Source: BOG-938 sp035524315
GTDB taxonomy: Bacteria; Pseudomonadota; Alphaproteobacteria; Caulobacterales; Caulobacteraceae
Length of the DNA: 22,996 bases
NCBI GenBank assembly: GCA_035524315.1
Contig: DATKPD010000033.1
Location: 1 to 22,996, forward strand
Direction of reading: 5' to 3'
The notes below the pieces were generated by a model, which had not been told where the DNA came from, did not search any database, and saw only the letters and a list, made by a program, of their open reading frames with translations. This document shows positions 7,364-15,384 of this stretch, in pieces. The position numbers were made by a program, and so were the translations under genes. Position 1 is the stretch's first letter; every line of letters begins with the position of its first letter.

Positions 7364-9079
7364 CTAACTTTTTCTGAGCCGAAGATTGAGATGGTCCGCC
7401 AGCCGGATGGCCAGGGCCACAATCATCAGCGTGGGGTTGGCGTGGCCGCAGGTGGGGAATACCGAGCCGCCGGCCACATAGAGCCCTGAGACCCCGTGCA
7501 CCTGGCAGTCTGTGTCGACCACGCCGTCTTGCGGACTGAGCGACATGCGGGTGGCGCCCATCGTATGGGCCATATCGATGATCACCGCGCGTTCGGGCGC
7601 CTCGTCGGCGACCCAGTCGGCCAGGTTCAATTGTCCCAGGCCGGCGTCGGCCAGAGCTTGTTGCGCCAGCTTGGCCAAGCGGATCAGGGTGTCGCGCTCG
7701 ATCGGATTGATCCGCCAGTCTACGCGCGCCAGAGGAACCCCAAAGCCGTCGACGGTGTCGGAGAGGGCGATCCGGCTCTCCGGGTTGGGCGCCTGCTCGC
7801 AGATCGCCTCCACTCCCACGCCCTTGATCTTGCGCGGCAGGCCTTGAGCCAGGAATTCCTCGGCGACGAAATTCGGATTGAAGCGGATCGCCAGGTTGAC
7901 GATCAGCTTCCTGATGGCGGCGGGAAAGGCCGGTCTGGCCAACAATTGCATGCCTACGCCGGCGAACAGGTATCTGGCGCCGCGCACCAGACACATGACG
8001 TCGGCCAGCATGTTACTGCTTTTGCGGGTCAACAGCCGTTTGACCGCCGGCCAGGGATCGTCATCGGCCAGAAGAGGCACGAAATAGAGAGCGGCGTGCA
8101 TCAGCTTCTCGCGCGCCTGGGCCTGAGGGGTCAGCGCCAGGCCGTGCATGAACAGGTGCGACTTGGCGCCGTGACCCACGGTGACAAATCCGAACCGGCG
8201 CCATACGCGGGCGAAGTCGGCCTCGGCCACCTCGGCGATCTCGCACCCCACGTGGTCCATCAGGTAACGCCCCAATTGACCCGATCCGTTGCCGATCCCC
8301 TCGGGCAGGACGTCGTTTGAGGCCATCAACAGGCGCGTGTTCTCGATGCTGCTGGCGGCCAGGACGCATAGAGGCGCCTCCACCCGGATGCGGCGTCCGC
8401 TGGTGGAAGCGACGTCGAGCCCCGCGAAGCGGGCGCCGTCCTTGCTGAGCGAGACGCGCGTGACCGTCGCATCGAGCAGGACCTGGACGTCGAGGTGGCG
8501 TTCGCGCTGGAACTCCTCCCCGAAACGCATGGCGTCGACGTGGTTGACCCGCGAGCGCGCGAATTGCCAGAAGAACGAGTAAAGGTCGTCGGAGCGGAAG
8601 CGCTCCTTGGGGTCGGCTGGACAGAGGTCCAGCGCCGTGATCGCCCGAAGAACATAGGGGGCGATCTCTTCGCCGGTGATCGGCCAGCCCGACAATTCGA
8701 CCCAATCGCGCTTCTCATAGTCGATGGCGCTGAACGGCGCCGACTTTCCGGCCCAGGCGTTGGTCGATCCGCCGAGCGCGCGGCACCGCACGCCGAAGGG
8801 CTGGACGTCGTGGGTCCAAAGCTGGGTGTTGATGCTGTGGTAGACGCGCCGCTTGGCGATTTGAGCGGCGTCGTGCGGGGCGCCGACGCTTTCGACCCGG
8901 TTGAGCGCCTCGTGCGCTTCGTCTTCCTTGAGCGCGCCGCTTTCCAGCACAAGGACCCGCCGACCTTCGGCCGCGCATTCGCGGGCTATGGTCAAACCGG
9001 CCGGGCCGCCTCCGACGATGACAATATCCGCAGGGACGACGGGCTCCGGCCCAAGATTGTCGACAAGGTCAATGCGCAT
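7364..9079 (-). CDS. GMC-family FAD-dependent oxidoreductase
   Basis: This 571-residue flavoprotein has the GMC layout. The N-terminal FAD dinucleotide fold is ADIVIVGGGPAGLTIARE (17-34) with VLVLESG at 42-48. CRALGGSTNAWAG follows, and the C-terminal FAD/substrate block holds DMAHTMGATRM and GHANPT (545-550) with the catalytic-type His-Asn pair. The family oxidises alcohol or sugar hydroxyls; the C-terminal pattern is the one seen in sugar-type GMC dehydrogenases, but the substrate is not fixed. No signal peptide or Tat motif is visible, so it is probably cytoplasmic. The ATG at 9079 is chosen because the family's FAD motif begins soon after; an upstream in-frame start at 9214 would add about 45 residues without family likeness. 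It is divergent from an MFS gene across a region with an 11-bp inverted repeat. Confidence 0.88.
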   Translation of the reverse strand: MRIDLVDNLGPEPVVPADIVIVGGGPAGLTIARECAAEGRRVLVLESGALKEDEAHEALNRVESVGAPHDAAQIAKRRVYHSINTQLWTHDVQPFGVRCRALGGSTNAWAGKSAPFSAIDYEKRDWVELSGWPITGEEIAPYVLRAITALDLCPADPKERFRSDDLYSFFWQFARSRVNHVDAMRFGEEFQRERHLDVQVLLDATVTRVSLSKDGARFAGLDVASTSGRRIRVEAPLCVLAASSIENTRLLMASNDVLPEGIGNGSGQLGRYLMDHVGCEIAEVAEADFARVWRRFGFVTVGHGAKSHLFMHGLALTPQAQAREKLMHAALYFVPLLADDDPWPAVKRLLTRKSSNMLADVMCLVRGARYLFAGVGMQLLARPAFPAAIRKLIVNLAIRFNPNFVAEEFLAQGLPRKIKGVGVEAICEQAPNPESRIALSDTVDGFGVPLARVDWRINPIERDTLIRLAKLAQQALADAGLGQLNLADWVADEAPERAVIIDMAHTMGATRMSLSPQDGVVDTDCQVHGVSGLYVAGGSVFPTCGHANPTLMIVALAIRLADHLNLRLRKS

Positions 9080-9122
9080 CAAGAATTCCAGGTTCGATCC
9101 ACATGGTGACGTGGAATTCTTG
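9080..9122. repeat. Perfect 11-bp inverted repeat at the GMC start
   Basis: CAAGAATTCCA at 9080-9090 is the exact reverse complement of TGGAATTCTTG at 9112-9122, with a 21-base spacer. The left arm abuts the ATG of the GMC gene, so the structure covers its ribosome-binding region. It lies in the 153-base divergent space before the MFS gene. It could be an operator for a dimeric repressor or an RNA hairpin that hides the GMC start. The dyad is seen directly; its role is inferred. Confidence 0.6.
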
Positions 9123-9232
9123 CGAAGACATGACGCCACGTATGACAGTTCCTGTGGATCGGCGACCTTCGCGCCCAGAGCCCCCGACACGCGCGGTTTG
9201 CGCCCGCCGGCCAATGCCCATACATCGGGACT

Positions 9233-10510
9233 GTGGAAAGCCGACCGTCATCGCCGCCGCTTCACTACGCCTTCGTGGTCCTGGGATTGACCTTCCTGGC
9301 CCTGCTGGCGGCGGCGGGGCTGCGCGCGGCGCCCAGCGTCCTGATGGCCCCGCTGCAGATGGCGTTCGGCTGGAGCCGATCGACCGTGTCGGCCGCGGCG
9401 GCGGTGGGCATACTGCTGTACGGCCTGATGGGGCCGTTCGCCGCCGCGCTGATGCAGACCTTCGGCGTCAAACGCGTGCTGACGGCGGGCCTGTCGCTGA
9501 TGGCGGCGTCGACCTTCGCCAGCCTGTTCATGACCCAGGCCTGGCAATACATCCTGACTTGGGGGGTAGTCTCGGGCGTCGGCAGCGGCGCCGTGGCCAG
9601 CGTGCTGGGGGCGGCGGTGGTCAACCGCTGGTTCGCCCGGCGCCAAGGGCTGATGATGGGCATACTGACCGCCAGCACCTCGACCGGGTCGCTGGTGTTC
9701 CTGCCGCTGATGGCGCGGCTGAGCGAGGTGGGCGGATGGCGGCCGGTGGCGCTGATGGTGTCGCTGTCGCTGGCGGCCTTGGTGCCGGCCACCTTGCTCA
9801 TCATGCGCGAGCGGCCCGAGGATCTCGGCCTCGCCCGCTTCGGCGAGCCGGCGGACCGGCCATCGCCCATGCCGCCCGCGCCGCGCCGGCTTTTCCTAGC
9901 GTTCGAGGTGTTGGGCGCCGCGTCCAAGGTTCCCCTGTTCTGGCTGCTGTTCGCTTCGTTCTTCGTATGCGGCCTGACCACCAATGGCCTGGTGGGCACG
10001 CACCTGATCGCCTACTGCGGCGACCATGGCATTCCACCCGTGCGCGCGGCTGGACTGCTGTCGCTGATGGGCCTGCTTGACCTGGTCGGCACCACCGGCT
10101 CGGGCTGGCTAACCGACCGCTACGACGCGCGCCGCCTGCTGTTCGTCTATTACGGCCTGAGGGGACTGTCGCTGGCGGTCCTGCCGTTCATCGGCTTTGG
10201 CGGCGTCAGCCTGACCGCCTTTGCCGTGTTCTACGGCCTGGACTGGATCGCGACGGTGCCGCCAACCGTGCGCCTGGCCAACGCCCGCTTCGGCGAGCGC
10301 GACGGACCGATCGTGTTCGGCTGGATATTCACCGGACATCAGGCGGGCGCCGCAACCGCCGCCATCGGCGCGGGCGTTATCCGCCAGGCGACCGGGACCT
10401 ACGGCCCCGCGTTCACCTCGGCGGGGCTAGCGGCCGTGGCCATCGCCCTGGTCATCCTCGCGTGGCCGCGCGAGGCCGCCCGGGCGGCCCCGGCCCCCCC
10501 GTCTGAATAA
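9233..10510 (+). CDS. Major facilitator superfamily transporter
   Basis: This 425-residue protein is hydrophobic along its length with the two six-helix halves expected of MFS carriers. The N-half has WSRSTVSAAAAVGILLYGL and RWF-like loop signals (NRWFARRQGLMMGI), followed by GGWRPVALMV and MRERPEDLGL at the end of the half. This pattern matches monocarboxylate-porter and oxalate/formate-antiporter type carriers. The second half begins near KVPLFWLLFASFF. The likely role is proton-coupled import of an organic acid or related product across the inner membrane. The start is GTG at 9233 with a weak GGGA upstream; no in-frame ATG fits better. It is divergent from the GMC gene and convergent with the quinoprotein gene, only 15 bases apart. 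The substrate is unknown. Confidence 0.85.
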   Translation: MESRPSSPPLHYAFVVLGLTFLALLAAAGLRAAPSVLMAPLQMAFGWSRSTVSAAAAVGILLYGLMGPFAAALMQTFGVKRVLTAGLSLMAASTFASLFMTQAWQYILTWGVVSGVGSGAVASVLGAAVVNRWFARRQGLMMGILTASTSTGSLVFLPLMARLSEVGGWRPVALMVSLSLAALVPATLLIMRERPEDLGLARFGEPADRPSPMPPAPRRLFLAFEVLGAASKVPLFWLLFASFFVCGLTTNGLVGTHLIAYCGDHGIPPVRAAGLLSLMGLLDLVGTTGSGWLTDRYDARRLLFVYYGLRGLSLAVLPFIGFGGVSLTAFAVFYGLDWIATVPPTVRLANARFGERDGPIVFGWIFTGHQAGAATAAIGAGVIRQATGTYGPAFTSAGLAAVAIALVILAWPREAARAAPAPPSE

Positions 10511-10525
10511 GCGCAGCCGGACCGG

Positions 10526-12658
10526 TCAGTTGTCGCTGATCGTCGCGCCTCGCGCAGCCGCGGCGGCGCGTCGCTCACTGGCCGAGGGCAGACGGTAGGC
10601 GACCAGATCGGCGCCGTACATGCCGCCGACGGCCAGGACGATGTATTGCTGTCCACCCAGCATGTAGGTGATCGGCGTGCCGGTCTGGTTCTTCTCCATG
10701 AACACCGCGCCGACCTCCTGGCCGGTGGCCTTGTCGTAGGCGCGCAGGCGCGCGCCCTTGCGGCCCTGGGCGTCGGTGAACAGGCCCGCATCGCCGCACA
10801 CCAGCAGGGTCTTGGTGGCGACCGATCCGAGGATGCCCGACTGGCCGGTGCGCGGGATGGTCACGCCCTTGAGCAAGGGGTGGTTCTTGATGAAGTCCGG
10901 CGTTTCGCCGTGCACCACCTGCCAGGCGATCTCGCCGGTTCGGAGGTTGATCGCGCTGATGCGGCCATAAGGCGGCTTGTTCAGTGGGATGCCGGCGATG
11001 GTCAGCACCCCGGGCTGGATCGGATCGTTCAGCCCGTCCTTGACCGGCGAGTTGGGCGCGCCGCCCAGGCCCGAGGTCCCGCCATGCAGGCTGGCCGTGC
11101 CGCCGAAGGCGCCGCCGTTATCGTCGTTGGTGTTGGCGGGCGCGCGGCCGCCCTTCTGGGCCAGCTTGCCGTCGGCGCCCTGAATCACGCCGAGGGATTC
11201 CACCGCCGTCTTGGAATAGAGATAGAGCATGCCGGTGTCCGGATCGTACGAACCGCCCGGCCAATTGGCGCCGCCCTGTGTCCCCGGCAGCACCAGCGTG
11301 CCCCAAGGTCCTTCGGGCTTGATGAAGGCCGGCGGGGTGTAAAGCGGCCCGGTCTTGTAGTGGCTGGCGACCTCGATCGCGCGCGCCTTGACCTCGGGCG
11401 TGAAGTCCACCAGGGAGTCCTCGCTGAAGCCCTGCCGGTCGAAGGGCGGCGGCTTGGAGGGCATGGGCTGGGTCGGCGAATACCACTCGCCGGGCACGTC
11501 GCCTTTAGGGACGGGCCGTTCGGGGATCGGCCAAATCGGCTTGCCGGTCGTGCGGTCGAGCACGAACAGATAGGCCTGCTTGCTGGGGATGGCCAAGGCC
11601 TTGATGACCTTACCGTCCTTGGGCAGGTCGAACAGGATCGCGGCGGCGCAGATGTCGCGGTCCCACATGCCGTGGTGCTCGGTCTGGTAGTGCCATCGGC
11701 GCTCGCCGGTCTCGGCGTCCAGGGCGACCATGGTCTCGGAGAACAGCGAATTGCCCCACCGGCCCGTGCCGATGTCGTCGGTGGCGGGCAGTTCGACCCC
11801 GACATAGACCAGGCCGAGCTCTGGATCAGCCGACATCGGCGCCCAGGCGCCCATGTTGCCGATAGTCTCGGTCTGTTCGGGCTTGAGCCAGGTGTCGTAG
11901 CCGAACTCGCCCTTGCGCGGTACAGTGTGGAAGATCCACTTGCGCTTGCCGGTGCGGGCGTCATAGCCGCGGACGTACCCCTTGACCGCCGCGGTCGGCG
12001 CGCAGCCCACCACCACGGTGTTGCCGATGACCGTCGGCGCGGCGTGCAGACCCAGAACGCCCTTTTTGGGATCGATGTCCTGGTCATCGTCCAGCCGCAG
12101 ATCGACCTCGCCGGCTACGCCGAAATTGGGGTCGGGCAGGCCGGTCTTGGCGTCGACCGAGATCAGCTGATAGCTGCGCGTGACGTAGAGCACCCGCTCG
12201 ACCTGGCCGTCGGTCCAGTAGGACACGCCCCAGCCCGAACCGCCGCGCGAGCCCTGGCGACCTTTTTCGTCGTGGCGGTAAGACCACAGCAATTGGCCGG
12301 TCTCGCCGTCGAGCGAGACGAGATAACGTTCGTTACCGGCCGTGGCGTAGAGCCGCCCATTCACGATCAGCGGCGTGCAGTTGTAGTAGGCGTCCAGGTG
12401 GGCGCCGAAGGCGTCGGTGTTGAAGCGCCAAGCCACCTCCAGGCTGTTGAAGTTGCCGGCGTCAATCTGGTCGAGCGGCGCATAATGGGTGCTGCCCAGG
12501 TCGTTGCCGTAACTCATCCAGTTGGTGTTGTGGGGCGAGGGAGCGCGGGCGGGCATGGGAGCAGGCGCCGGCGCGTTCTGGGCGGCGGCCCGCAGCGGGC
12601 CCATCAGGGCCAGGGCCGTCGAGGACGCCAGGATTTGCCTGCGGCTGATTTCGCTCAT
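10526..12658 (-). CDS. Tat-exported PQQ-dependent quinoprotein dehydrogenase (glucose-dehydrogenase-like propeller)
   Basis: This 710-residue protein begins with a twin-arginine signal (SRRQILASSTALALMGPLR, residues 5-23). An eight-bladed propeller of the quinoprotein type follows, with repeated W-motif blades such as LVSLDGETGQLLWSY and YDARTGKRKWIF. EHHGMWDRD (327-335) corresponds to the HHDLWD region of membrane glucose dehydrogenase, and SKQAYLFVLDRTTGKPIWPI (359-378) to its K-Q-x-x-YVLDR-TG-x-PI segment. There is no CxxCH, so no haem domain, and no membrane anchor. The enzyme should be a soluble periplasmic alcohol or sugar dehydrogenase passing electrons to another carrier. GGGAGA before the ATG supports the start. 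It lies 27 bases after the bicupin gene in the same direction, so they probably form an operon. No PQQ synthesis genes are in view. Confidence 0.85.
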   Translation of the reverse strand: MSEISRRQILASSTALALMGPLRAAAQNAPAPAPMPARAPSPHNTNWMSYGNDLGSTHYAPLDQIDAGNFNSLEVAWRFNTDAFGAHLDAYYNCTPLIVNGRLYATAGNERYLVSLDGETGQLLWSYRHDEKGRQGSRGGSGWGVSYWTDGQVERVLYVTRSYQLISVDAKTGLPDPNFGVAGEVDLRLDDDQDIDPKKGVLGLHAAPTVIGNTVVVGCAPTAAVKGYVRGYDARTGKRKWIFHTVPRKGEFGYDTWLKPEQTETIGNMGAWAPMSADPELGLVYVGVELPATDDIGTGRWGNSLFSETMVALDAETGERRWHYQTEHHGMWDRDICAAAILFDLPKDGKVIKALAIPSKQAYLFVLDRTTGKPIWPIPERPVPKGDVPGEWYSPTQPMPSKPPPFDRQGFSEDSLVDFTPEVKARAIEVASHYKTGPLYTPPAFIKPEGPWGTLVLPGTQGGANWPGGSYDPDTGMLYLYSKTAVESLGVIQGADGKLAQKGGRAPANTNDDNGGAFGGTASLHGGTSGLGGAPNSPVKDGLNDPIQPGVLTIAGIPLNKPPYGRISAINLRTGEIAWQVVHGETPDFIKNHPLLKGVTIPRTGQSGILGSVATKTLLVCGDAGLFTDAQGRKGARLRAYDKATGQEVGAVFMEKNQTGTPITYMLGGQQYIVLAVGGMYGADLVAYRLPSASERRAAAAARGATISDN

Positions 12659-12685
12659 GGTGTGTCTCCCGGCCGCACGCGCGGC

Positions 12686-13699
12686 TTATTGCCCGGCCTT
12701 GTCCAGATCGGCCGTGTTGAACATGTTGATCAGCTCATAGCCGCCCACCGCCGTGCGCACCGAGGGCCCGGGACCCTCCACCCCCATCTGGTGCCAGCCC
12801 ATGGGGGCGGCGTAGAGCACATCGCCCTCCTCAGCCTTGTAGTCGCCCATGTTCTCGAACTTGCCGTCGATATGGCCGGCCTGCACGATCCACCATTCAG
12901 CCGGGCCCGGATGCACGTGGCCGAAGGTCGAGTGTGGGTCGAACGGTTTGGATACGCCGCGCATGCCGGGGTTGCCCCCCTCGCCGCCGCCGGCCGCGCC
13001 GGGCTTGGCGCACTTATTGTCGTCCGGGTTGGCGTAGTTGATCAGCGGATTGATGTATATGTGCTCCTCGACCACCGTCGGTCCACGCGGCGCGCATGAG
13101 GCGATGGCGTCCCACAAGTTCCAGTAGAACTGCGTCGGCGGGTGCAGTTTGCCCGGCTTATGCGGGAACTGCACCTTGACCACTTCGAACCCCGGCAGGG
13201 CCGCGGGCTTGGGCTCGGAAGCTGGATAGATGGTTTTGTAGTTGATCGGATTGATCTCGACCCACAGGGCGTCGGTGTCGCCCTTGACCTCGGCCGAGAA
13301 CACCGTGGTCTTGGGAATGGCGATGATCGAACCGCGCACGCCGGTGACCGGCTGCTGGCCCTCGACGTTGAACGCCACCTGGCCCGAGATGATCACGAAC
13401 GCCGAATAGGTGTCCGGGTGCATGCGCGGGGTGATGGCGAAGCCGGGCGCGCCGGAGTTGTAGGTCACGTCCTGTTCGGGATCCTTGATGATCTGCTCGG
13501 ACCAATTGTGCTGGCCGGCGTGCATCTTCTTCAGGTCGGCCAGCTTCCACAGCGGCCGCATCGGCGGCTTGTAAACGCCGCCAGGGCTCTTCTGCAGCCA
13601 CCAGAATTCGGCCTGGCGGCCTTGCGCCAAGGCGTCGGACGTCGCCAGCGCGGCGAGTGACACGGCCGCCGACAGCAGCAGGGCCTTATGGAGATTCAT
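12686..13699 (-). CDS. Secreted two-domain cupin protein
   Basis: This 337-residue protein has a Sec signal peptide (hydrophobic 6-20, cleavage near ALA-Q at 25-26) and two cupin folds. The first, about 75-150, reads PRMHPDTYSAFVIISGQVAF and keeps only one His, so its metal site looks degenerate. The second, about 255-325, has FGHVHPGPAEWW with H261, H263 and E268, and PMGWH with H303, matching the 3-His-1-Glu cupin site. A Gly-rich linker (AAGGGEGGNPG) lies between. Cupins of this kind may be dioxygenases, isomerases or sugar-binding proteins; I cannot choose. The start at 13699 is supported by GGAGGAAA upstream; an in-frame start at 13792 would place the signal internally. It is the first gene of a probable operon with the quinoprotein. 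Confidence 0.78.
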   Translation of the reverse strand: MNLHKALLLSAAVSLAALATSDALAQGRQAEFWWLQKSPGGVYKPPMRPLWKLADLKKMHAGQHNWSEQIIKDPEQDVTYNSGAPGFAITPRMHPDTYSAFVIISGQVAFNVEGQQPVTGVRGSIIAIPKTTVFSAEVKGDTDALWVEINPINYKTIYPASEPKPAALPGFEVVKVQFPHKPGKLHPPTQFYWNLWDAIASCAPRGPTVVEEHIYINPLINYANPDDNKCAKPGAAGGGEGGNPGMRGVSKPFDPHSTFGHVHPGPAEWWIVQAGHIDGKFENMGDYKAEEGDVLYAAPMGWHQMGVEGPGPSVRTAVGGYELINMFNTADLDKAGQ

Positions 13700-14079
13700 C
13701 AGATTTCCTCCGGTTGTTGTTTTGAGGCTACGATCCGGCGCTCGAAGCGATGGGAGGCGGCTGCCGTGGTCGCGCCTGCACACCTCCGCCATCGGCTTAG
13801 CTCACTCCCTGTCGCTTCCACCCCGCCGCGGCCGATTGAGGCCGCCTCAGGCGGACCTGCACGTTTTTTCACGCCTCCGGTACGCGCCAATCCCGCCTAG
13901 TTATGGAGGGCTTCAGAACAGCGTCAATAACCGCCGAGCCCCCAGCGGAGCGGCAAATCTCACTAGGTGCACGGCGCGAGCTCCAGCCCGACGACGTAGC
14001 CTTGACCGCCTGTCGCTCCACCCGGATTTTGCCGCCCACGGCGCGCTCATACGCGGCGCCGGCCTTGAAGGAGGACGCG
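13700..14079. promoter_or_regulatory. Divergent intergenic region between bicupin and aldose epimerase genes
   Basis: This 380-base space holds no credible gene. On the plus strand TTGACC at 14002-14007 and GATTTT at 14025-14030, 17 bases apart, form a weak sigma-70-like candidate for the epimerase. A short dyad CCGCCT-C-AGGCGG lies at 13842-13854. At 13958-13972 TCTCA-N5-TGCAC matches only one half of the CTCA-N5-TGAG dyad found elsewhere, so I do not count it. Both flanking genes have good ribosome-binding sites: AAGGAGG at 14068-14074 for the epimerase, and the bicupin site noted in its entry. Confidence 0.4.
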
Positions 14080-15240
14080 ATGGGCAAGGCGCTGATCGGT
14101 GGGCTTCTGGCCGCCGCCGCATGGTGGAACGGCGCTGCGGCGGCCGAGGTCAAGGCAGCGCCCTACGGCGTGACCAAGGACGGCAAGGCGGTCACGGCCT
14201 ACACCCTGATCAACGATTCGGGCGCCAGCGCGACTGTGCTGGACTTCGGCGGCGCCATAGCGGCGATCCGCGTGCCCGACCGCCACGGCGTGCTGGGCAA
14301 CGTTGTCCTGAGCTTCCAAGGCCTGAGCGGCTGGGAAGCCTTGGCCCACGCCAATTCGCTGATCGGGCGCTACGCCAATCGTATCTTCCACGGCTTCACG
14401 CTCGACGGCGCGCACTATGATTTGACCCAGAACGCCCAGGGCGTGACCTTGCATGGCGGGCCGCCGCCTTATGCGTCCAGAATTCTCGCGGTCGATCCGG
14501 TGCGCAAGGCGGACGGCGCGGCCGTGACCATGCGCCTGGACAGCCCCGACGGCGATCAGGGTTTTCCCGGGCATGTGCGAGTGGCGGTGACCTACCGTTT
14601 TACGGACAAGAACGCTCTGCGGCTGGACTTCGTAGCCACGACCGACAAGCCGACGGTCATCAACCTGACCAACCACATCTACTTCAATCTCAACGGCAAT
14701 GGCACGACGCCCATCTATTCCCACGATCTGCAGATCAGGGCCGAGCGCTACTCGCCCAAGGGGCCCGATGGCGGGCAGCTCGATCCCGCGCCGGTCGCGG
14801 GCACGCCCTATGATTTCCGCCAGCCGGTGGTTCTGGGCGATCGCGTGGCGGGCGCTCTCGATCCCGCCCTGGCGACGGGCGGACCAGGCGCGCCGGCCAC
14901 GCCGCCCGGCACGGTGCGCGGCTATGACAACTCGATGATCCTCGACGACCCGGGCCGCCTGGACCATGTCGCGGCGCGGCTGCACGACCCGGTCAGCGGG
15001 CGCATCCTGGAACTGCGCACCACCGAAACCTCGCTTCAGCTGTTCACCCCCGCGGCAGAGCGGGCAAACCTGTTGAGCGAGGATGGCCGGCCTTTCGTGC
15101 GCGCGCCGGCCGTGGCCCTGGAAACCCAGCACCTGCCCGACAGCCCCAACCACCCGAGCTTCCCCAGCACGGTCCTGCGTCCCGGCCAAACCTTCCGGTC
15201 GACCACGATTTTCGCCTTCAGCACCGACGCAAAACCCTGA
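14080..15240 (+). CDS. galM: Secreted aldose 1-epimerase (mutarotase)
   Basis: This 386-residue enzyme interconverts alpha and beta anomers of aldoses. All family landmarks are present: GRYANRI (96-102), LHGG with H125, NLTNHIYFNL with the catalytic His199, GYDNSMIL with D283, and the catalytic Glu348 in LETQHLPDSPNHPSFPSTVL. It starts with a Sec signal peptide (about 1-22, ending AAAA-E), so it acts in the periplasm rather than with the cytoplasmic Leloir pathway. AAGGAGG five bases before the ATG at 14080 fixes the start; an in-frame ATG at 13903 would bury the signal. It is divergent from the bicupin-quinoprotein operon. Supplying the preferred sugar anomer to that quinoprotein is a reasonable inference, since PQQ glucose dehydrogenases act on the beta form. 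Confidence 0.9.
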   Translation: MGKALIGGLLAAAAWWNGAAAAEVKAAPYGVTKDGKAVTAYTLINDSGASATVLDFGGAIAAIRVPDRHGVLGNVVLSFQGLSGWEALAHANSLIGRYANRIFHGFTLDGAHYDLTQNAQGVTLHGGPPPYASRILAVDPVRKADGAAVTMRLDSPDGDQGFPGHVRVAVTYRFTDKNALRLDFVATTDKPTVINLTNHIYFNLNGNGTTPIYSHDLQIRAERYSPKGPDGGQLDPAPVAGTPYDFRQPVVLGDRVAGALDPALATGGPGAPATPPGTVRGYDNSMILDDPGRLDHVAARLHDPVSGRILELRTTETSLQLFTPAAERANLLSEDGRPFVRAPAVALETQHLPDSPNHPSFPSTVLRPGQTFRSTTIFAFSTDAKP

Positions 15241-15308
15241 CGTCGGCCGGCGTCGGCGCCGCGCCCCTGCCCCAAGCCCCGTCGCCCCAAGCCCCGTCGC
15301 GTCGCCGG

Positions 15309-15345
15309 AAAAAAACGAGGAGGGGGCGCCTAAACGCCTCCCTCC
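15309..15345 (-). terminator. Rho-independent terminator of the TonB-dependent receptor gene
   Basis: On the minus strand a stem of GGAGGG-T-style arms (15335-15345 with 15319-15328, one bulged base, loop of six) is followed three bases later by seven T residues (15315-15309). It begins about 40 bases beyond the receptor stop at 15385. The plus-strand epimerase gene ends at 15240, and this side has no matching T-run for plus-strand transcription, so I assign it to the receptor transcript. Confidence 0.75.
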
Positions 15346-15384
15346 CCCTAGCGCACCCGCCGGCTCCGGGAAAACCGGCCGGAT

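Noticed and set aside
9080..9214. N-terminal extension of the GMC oxidoreductase
   Set aside because: The extension has no family similarity and no good ribosome-binding site, and it would run through the inverted repeat and most of the divergent promoter region.
10646..13099. Very long plus-strand open frame (817 codons) across the quinoprotein and bicupin genes
   Set aside because: It is antisense to two genes with clear motifs, signal peptides and ribosome-binding sites. High GC content commonly opens such antisense frames, and its translation shows no recognisable domain.
13958..13972. Fourth CTCA-N5-TGAG site upstream of the aldose epimerase
   Set aside because: Only the CTCA half and the first two bases of the second half match, so it falls below the standard of the other three.
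13903..14079. N-terminal extension of the aldose epimerase
   Set aside because: A strong AAGGAGG lies directly before the ATG at 14080 and a signal peptide starts there; the extension would place the signal internally.
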